Source: Phycisphaerales bacterium
GTDB taxonomy: Bacteria; Planctomycetota; Phycisphaerae; Sedimentisphaerales; Anaerohalosphaeraceae
Direction of reading: 5' to 3'
Length of the DNA: 26,827 nt
NCBI GenBank assembly: GCA_011053245.1
Contig: DRGS01000062.1
Location: 1-26,827, forward strand
The notes under the pieces: model-generated
What the model was told of the DNA's origin: nothing
Database searches by the model: none
The model's input: the letters and a program-made list of their open reading frames with translations, nothing else
Shown: in pieces, positions 22,761-26,827 of the stretch
How the letters are laid out: the number at the start of each line of letters is the position of its first letter
How positions within the stretch are numbered: position 1 is the stretch's first letter
Position numbers and translations under genes: made by a program

Positions 22761-24203
22761 TTGAAATTTCATGGCGGTTACAACGTATCATTAGAGGGCA
22801 GGCCAGTCCGTAAGGTTAAAGTTACACCCCTTCCGGAGAAGCTATACCTGCCTCTTGGCAGTCAACGTTTCAACTTTACCGATGTTTGTGTTTCTGAAGG
22901 CGATCATGTCCGTATCGGTGAGATAATTGCAAAAGATACGGACAATTATGATGTGCCGCTGCTTGCGCCTTTGTCCGGCACTGTCAAACTCAACGAGGTT
23001 GAAGGCCATATAGTTATTGCCAATACCGGGACTGACGAGGATGAGGATCATGGTCACTATGAGGATGGCGACTCCGACCGTCAGCATATCGCCGAGGAGT
23101 TGGGAGCGGCTGGGATAAAGCGTTACCGGCTGTTGTCGCTCGGTGCGTGGCAGTTCTTTACCGAGGCTTTTTCTGGTACACTCCCGGATCCGCTTGGCAA
23201 GCCGCAGGCGATCATAGTATCTACGCTTGCGCTTGAACCGTTTCTTGCACGAGGTGATGTGCAATTGCGAAATCGCATGCTACAGTTTACACGCGGTCTT
23301 GAGCAGCTTCAGTCGCTGCTTGAGTACCAGCCTATCTATCTTATCGTTCCGAAAACAAAATCAGATCTTATAGGTCTTATTCAAAATCATATCCGCGGTC
23401 ACGCCTGGGCCAAGATCATAACTATTCCAATGAAGTACGGGTACGAACATCCGAAAGTGTTAGCCAGGGCGTTGGGGTTGAAAAGTGCCGACGGTCCTGT
23501 CTGGACGCTTCGTACGGAAGGTGTTCTCGCTGTTGACAGAGCCCTTACGCATTCAAAACCCTGCACTGTGAGGATCGTTGCAGTTGGCGGTCCCGGGGCA
23601 AAGTCCCCAATCCATATTAAGGCTTTTGCCGGCTATCCGATAGAGACTATCAAGCAGATGTTCATGGCTGATGAGAATGTCAAGCTTATCAAAGGCGGAT
23701 TTCTTACCGGTGATGCTTTAACTGACAAGGATGTAGGTCTTGAGGCTGATTGCATGGGAATTACGATGCTTCCTGAACTGCAAAGCCGTGAGTTTTTAGG
23801 TTTTATGCGACCGGGTTTCGACAGGCAATCTTATTCTGAGTGCTTTATGAGTACTCTTTGCGGTTCTTTTGCGGAGAGACTGACGGATGCGATCCACGGT
23901 GAAGGCAGGCCGTGTATTTCCTGTAACTATTGCGAGGAAGTGTGCCCGGCGCAGATCATGCCTCATCTTATACATAAGTACTTATATCGCGATTTGCTCG
24001 AAGAAGTCGATCAAGCCCGTGTTGACCTTTGCGTTCAGTGCGGTCTGTGTTCATTTGTCTGCCCGTCCAAGATCGAACTTCGCCAGCAGTTCAGCGATGC
24101 CCTGGTACAGATCGCCGAAGAAAAAGAGCAGATACGACTGGAAGAAGTCAGGCAGCAAAAGCTTCGCGCCGAAGAAGAACAACGTAAACAGGAGAACAGT
24201 TAG
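22761..24203 (+). CDS. nqrA: NqrA-like Na+-NQR subunit retaining two RnfC-type [4Fe-4S] motifs (480 aa)
   Basis: Peripheral subunit of the Na+-translocating NADH:quinone oxidoreductase. The TTG start has GGAG nine bases upstream and gives MKFHGGYNVSLEGRP. The body follows NqrA: APLSGTV (69-75), the DVQLRNRMLQFTRGLEQL region, VWTLRTEGVLAVDRAL (247-262), and REFLGFMRPGFDRQSYSECF (343-362). The Gly-rich NADH/FMN motif of RnfC (GGAGFPT type) is absent. Unlike the canonical subunit it contains CISCNYCEEVCP (Cys385, 388, 391, 395) and CVQCGLCSFVCP (Cys424, 427, 430, 434), two full ferredoxin motifs, then a charged Gln/Glu/Arg coiled tail as in RnfC. Its TAG overlaps the GTG of nqrB by one base. The nqrBCDE context supports Nqr rather than Rnf. 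Confidence 0.85.
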   Translation: MKFHGGYNVSLEGRPVRKVKVTPLPEKLYLPLGSQRFNFTDVCVSEGDHVRIGEIIAKDTDNYDVPLLAPLSGTVKLNEVEGHIVIANTGTDEDEDHGHYEDGDSDRQHIAEELGAAGIKRYRLLSLGAWQFFTEAFSGTLPDPLGKPQAIIVSTLALEPFLARGDVQLRNRMLQFTRGLEQLQSLLEYQPIYLIVPKTKSDLIGLIQNHIRGHAWAKIITIPMKYGYEHPKVLARALGLKSADGPVWTLRTEGVLAVDRALTHSKPCTVRIVAVGGPGAKSPIHIKAFAGYPIETIKQMFMADENVKLIKGGFLTGDALTDKDVGLEADCMGITMLPELQSREFLGFMRPGFDRQSYSECFMSTLCGSFAERLTDAIHGEGRPCISCNYCEEVCPAQIMPHLIHKYLYRDLLEEVDQARVDLCVQCGLCSFVCPSKIELRQQFSDALVQIAEEKEQIRLEEVRQQKLRAEEEQRKQENS

Positions 24204-25291
24204 TGAAGTTACTACTTAACATATTTAAGAAGGTCCGTCCGATTTTTGAAGACGACGGCAAGTTAGGTGCATTTAAGCCCCTTTACGAGGCGATAGAGAA
24301 TTTTTGTTTTGCGCCTTCATGTACCACATTGGTAGCTCCTTTTGCCCGTGACCCCCTTGATGTGAAACGATACATGTCAATGGTTATCATAGCGTTGCTT
24401 CCGGCTTTGGCGGCGTCGGTGTATTTTTTCGGGCTTCGTGTTCTTGCCATGGTTATTGTTTCTTACATAGCCGGTGGTGTCGTCGAGGTTACCTTTGCAA
24501 TGATACGAAAAGAGCCTATTGCCGAGGGTTTCCTTGTTACAGGAATGATATTTCCGATGGTGCTGCCGCCGACGACCCCGCTTTGGATGGTGGCCGTCGG
24601 TGTTATGTTCGGCGTATTCGCCGGCAAAGAACTTTTTGGCGGGACGGGTAGAAATGTGTTCAATCCCGCTATCGTTGGCAGATGCTTTCTGGTGCTTGCT
24701 TACCCTAATATTATGTCCAGCAACTGGGTCATTGCCGGTCACGGTGTGGGGGGACGTTTGCTGCAATACATAACGGCGTCGAGTGCAGATGCTTTAACTG
24801 CGGCGACCCCTCTTGTCAATGCCAAAGGCGGACATCTGGAAGATCTCTCGCATATGGTAATGGGTGGTATTTCGGGATGTGTCGCTGAGACTTCGGGTTT
24901 GATGATAATTTTCGGCGGTATATTCCTTGTTCTTACGAAAGTGGCCAACTGGCGGACCGTTGTTGGGATTCTCTTTTCGGCATTTGTCCTGGCATCAATC
25001 TTACAGTTTAATGATCCGGAAAGATTCGCTCCTGCCATCTGGCATATTTTCGCGGGTGGTTTGCTTTTCGGTGCGTTCTTTATGGCGACCGATCCGGTAT
25101 CCAGCCCGATAACCAATGCCGGCAAGTGGATCTACGGGATATTGATCGGCACCATAACAATTCTTATTCGCAATTTCACGGGGTATGTCGAAGGGATGAT
25201 GTTCGCCATACTGCTTGGCAATATCTTCGCTCCTATCCTGGACGAAATTGTTTTCAAATTCAGTATTGGGAGGCTCAAAAGTGAAGGGTAA
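24203..25291 (+). CDS. nqrB: Na+-NQR subunit B (362 aa)
   Basis: Integral membrane flavoprotein subunit of Nqr. The N-terminus FEDDGKLGAFKPLYEAIENF is NqrB-specific and absent from RnfD. EGFLVTGMIFPMVLPPTTPLW, GKELFGGTGRNVFNPAIVGR, GETSGL-like AETSGLMII and FFMATDPVSSPITNAGKWIYG are conserved family segments. About ten membrane helices are expected. The covalent FMN site, usually SGAT, reads DALTAAT (196-202), with Thr202 the expected attachment residue and Ala in place of Gly. GTG start within the nqrA stop. Its 3' end overlaps nqrC by 11 bases. Confidence 0.95.
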   Translation: MKLLLNIFKKVRPIFEDDGKLGAFKPLYEAIENFCFAPSCTTLVAPFARDPLDVKRYMSMVIIALLPALAASVYFFGLRVLAMVIVSYIAGGVVEVTFAMIRKEPIAEGFLVTGMIFPMVLPPTTPLWMVAVGVMFGVFAGKELFGGTGRNVFNPAIVGRCFLVLAYPNIMSSNWVIAGHGVGGRLLQYITASSADALTAATPLVNAKGGHLEDLSHMVMGGISGCVAETSGLMIIFGGIFLVLTKVANWRTVVGILFSAFVLASILQFNDPERFAPAIWHIFAGGLLFGAFFMATDPVSSPITNAGKWIYGILIGTITILIRNFTGYVEGMMFAILLGNIFAPILDEIVFKFSIGRLKSEG

Positions 25292-25895
25292 CATTTATAC
25301 GCTTAGTTATGCTGCTATTCTCAGCACGGTCTGCGCCCTTCTTTTGGCTGGGGCGGCAAGCTTTACCAGACCGTATCAGGAAGCGAACAAAGAAGCCGAA
25401 GAAACTCTGAACATTCTTACCGCTTTGAAGGTTCCTCTTGGCGAAAAAGTCTCGTCAATGGAACTTGGCGAGATATACGAAGCAAACATCAAAGTGCAGG
25501 AGCAAGGTAAAATAACACTTTATGTCTACTCTCCGGCAGATGCAGGGGGCAAGACAGAGGCAGTTGTTGTTCGCTTTGAGGGGCCTGCTCTCTGGGGACC
25601 GGTTAAGGGTTTTCTTGCACTCGAAGCCGACATGAGAACCATTCGTGGGATAACTTTCTATGAGCAGGAAGAGACCCCGGGCCTTGGCGGCGAGATCGTA
25701 ACCGATTGGTTCCGTCAGCAATTTGAGGGCAAATCCATATTAGATGCCGACGGAAAACCAGGCATCATTATAAAGGGCAAAGGAGTGACCGCCCAAAATC
25801 AGGTAGATGCAATCTCCGGAGCTACGATGACCTGCGACAAGATCCAGGAGATGATAAATAAAACAATAGATGCTTTAACTGCTGCTACTAAGTAG
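25281..25895 (+). CDS. nqrC: Na+-NQR subunit C (204 aa)
   Basis: FMN-carrying subunit with one N-terminal membrane helix (about 6-26, LSYAAILSTVCALLLAGAASF) and an extracytoplasmic flavin domain. ALWGPVKGFLALEAD (103-117), GITFYEQEETPGLGGEI (123-139) and DAISGATMT (176-184) are family motifs; Thr182 is the expected covalent FMN site made by ApbE. GTG 25281 is chosen because GGGAGG lies seven bases upstream and the helix begins here; the frame opens earlier at 25215, inside nqrB. The protein is shorter than the well-studied Vibrio subunit and about the length of RnfG. Confidence 0.92.
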   Translation: MKGNIYTLSYAAILSTVCALLLAGAASFTRPYQEANKEAEETLNILTALKVPLGEKVSSMELGEIYEANIKVQEQGKITLYVYSPADAGGKTEAVVVRFEGPALWGPVKGFLALEADMRTIRGITFYEQEETPGLGGEIVTDWFRQQFEGKSILDADGKPGIIIKGKGVTAQNQVDAISGATMTCDKIQEMINKTIDALTAATK

Positions 25896-25921
25896 TAGAA
25901 ATGAATGTATAGGAGACAGTA

Positions 25922-26602
25922 ATGTCAGCTAATCAATTAGGCGGTTGCGGGCCATGTGGCGGTAAGGGTCTTTGCGGGGGCAAAGGTATTGCCACCCTCA
26001 AGGATGGCGCATGGACAAGCAATCCGCTGGCGATCCAGGTCCTTGGTATATGTTCGGCTCTTGCGGTTACCAACAAACTGGAAAACTCGATCGTTATGGG
26101 CATTGCCCTTATTTTCGTATGCGTAGGTTCAAACCTCTTTGTGTCGCTGCTGCGAAAGGTGACCCCGCACCGTATTCGCATGATCGCCGAAGTTGCCATC
26201 ATCGCAACTTTCGTAATACTTTTCGATCAGTTCCTGAAAGCATTCTATTGGGACATGTCCAAACAGCTTGGCCCTTATGTAGGTCTCATCATAACCAACT
26301 GTATCGTCATGGGACGAGCAGAAGCCTTTGCCTTGCAGAACCCGCCGCTCCTTTCGATAGTCGACGGATTCGCGAACGGCTTAGGTTATGCGGTTGCCCT
26401 TGCCATAATCGGCTTTTTCAGAGAATTGTTGGGAACCGGTGAGGTAATGGGTTTTACGATATTTGCCGATGTCGCAAACGGCGGGTGGTACACTCCGAAC
26501 CAGTTGATGGTCCTGGCGCCGGGAGCGTTTTTCGCTCTTGGAATTGTTATCGGCGTATTTAACTACTTTAAGGGCCCGGACCCGGAGGAGGCAAAGAAAT
26601 GA
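25922..26602 (+). CDS. nqrD: Na+-NQR subunit D with Cys/Gly-rich N-terminal extension (226 aa)
   Basis: Membrane subunit with about six helices. NPLAIQVLGICSALAVTNKLE (Cys44) and LIITNCIVMGRAEAFA carry the two conserved cysteines that, with those of NqrE, hold the intramembrane iron centre in known structures. NGLGYAVALAIIGFFRELLGTG and GGWYTPNQLMVLAPGAFF are also typical. Before the family domain is a 25-residue extension, GGCGPCGGKGLCGGKG with Cys9, Cys12 and Cys18, that I do not know from standard NqrD. AGGAG precedes ATG 25922. The TGA stop overlaps the nqrE start (ATGA). Confidence 0.95.
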   Translation: MSANQLGGCGPCGGKGLCGGKGIATLKDGAWTSNPLAIQVLGICSALAVTNKLENSIVMGIALIFVCVGSNLFVSLLRKVTPHRIRMIAEVAIIATFVILFDQFLKAFYWDMSKQLGPYVGLIITNCIVMGRAEAFALQNPPLLSIVDGFANGLGYAVALAIIGFFRELLGTGEVMGFTIFADVANGGWYTPNQLMVLAPGAFFALGIVIGVFNYFKGPDPEEAKK

Positions 26603-26827
26603 GTGAAACCTCTGTATTCGTAATTATAATCGCAGCGATATTTACTAATAATATTCTGTTAGCTAATTTTTTAGGCATGTGTTCTTTTATCGCATGCTCC
26701 GGCCAGATAGGAACCGCCTTAGGATTAGGCACAGCCGTTACGTTCGTAATGACAATGACGACTATGCTCAACTATGCGATCTATTATTTGGTCCTGGTCA
26801 AGTTTCATCTTGAGCATCTGCAGTTTA
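26599..26827 (+). CDS. nqrE: Na+-NQR subunit E, N-terminal part (truncated by window end)
   Basis: Seventy-six residues are visible: MSETSVFVIIIAAIFTNNIL, then LANFLGMCSFIACSG with Cys28 in the conserved FLGMC motif that ligands the membrane iron centre together with NqrD, and LGLGTAVTFVMTMTTMLNYA. GGAGGAG lies 8 bases before the ATG, and the start overlaps the nqrD stop by four bases. RnfA is a close homologue, but the order nqrABCD upstream makes NqrE the better name. NqrF would be expected beyond the right edge. Confidence 0.92.
   Translation, partial: MSETSVFVIIIAAIFTNNILLANFLGMCSFIACSGQIGTALGLGTAVTFVMTMTTMLNYAIYYLVLVKFHLEHLQF

Noticed and set aside
22761..26827. Reading the operon as Rnf (rnfCDGEA)
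   Set aside because: The two Fe-S motifs suggest RnfC, but the GGAGFPT-type nucleotide motif is absent, the body matches NqrA, and the second protein has the NqrB-specific N-terminus. NqrD and NqrE motifs also fit better.
1..26827. tRNA or rRNA genes, CRISPR arrays, transposases
   Set aside because: I saw no cloverleaf candidates, no regularly spaced repeat-spacer units and no transposase-like proteins on either strand.

Overview
The window looks like chromosomal DNA from a planctomycete, probably of the class Phycisphaerae (inference). The left end carries exported proteins typical of that phylum: a PEP-CTERM protein, a large beta-helix protein with a dockerin-like EF-hand tail, and a pseudopilin with an H-X9-DG C-terminus. 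They are separated by spacers rich in short repeats and hairpins. The rest is a dense, mostly co-directional metabolic region with short gaps and 1- to 11-nt overlaps.

Layout. 1-127: end of a DUF456-like membrane protein. 128-946: repeat-rich spacer. 947-5337: the three exported proteins. 5338-5605: second repeat-rich spacer. 5606-6745 (minus): stand-alone class II aldolase related to the aldolase half of RhaEW-type fusions. 7061-22508: a heme-biosynthesis region. In order it holds hemC, a membrane PAS protein that looks like a degenerate histidine kinase, ahbB, a CcsA/HemX-like membrane protein, hemA, ahbD, ahbC, a RegB-like sensor kinase, an NtrC-type regulator and an Rrf2 regulator on the plus strand, then hemL and cobA-hemD on the minus strand, then ahbA on the plus strand. 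22761-26827: nqrA, nqrB, nqrC, nqrD and the start of nqrE, a Na+-translocating NADH:quinone oxidoreductase operon that runs off the right edge.

How the genes work together. The heme genes encode the siroheme-dependent route. HemA and HemL make 5-aminolevulinate from glutamyl-tRNA, HemC makes hydroxymethylbilane, and CobA-HemD closes the ring and methylates it to precorrin-2. AhbA/AhbB decarboxylate siroheme, AhbC makes Fe-coproporphyrin III, and AhbD makes heme b. Not seen here are porphobilinogen synthase (HemB) and the precorrin-2 dehydrogenase/ferrochelatase step. Presence of ahbC and ahbD with no coproporphyrinogen oxidase or protoporphyrin ferrochelatase in the window argues for an anaerobic-type heme route. 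A sensor kinase with the GGxxNPF quinone motif of RegB, its NtrC-like partner and a Cys-rich Rrf2 protein sit among these genes. This suggests that heme supply is tied to redox state, next to the respiratory Nqr pump.

Most notable points: the NqrA-like protein keeps two complete CxxCxxCxxxCP ferredoxin motifs like RnfC; the PAS protein has Asn where a histidine kinase needs its phospho-accepting His; the NtrC-like regulator has GSFTSA in place of GAFTGA; and unusual palindromes (TACCCT-N2-4-AGGGTA and TATAWTT-N2-AAWTATA) occur at hem promoters.
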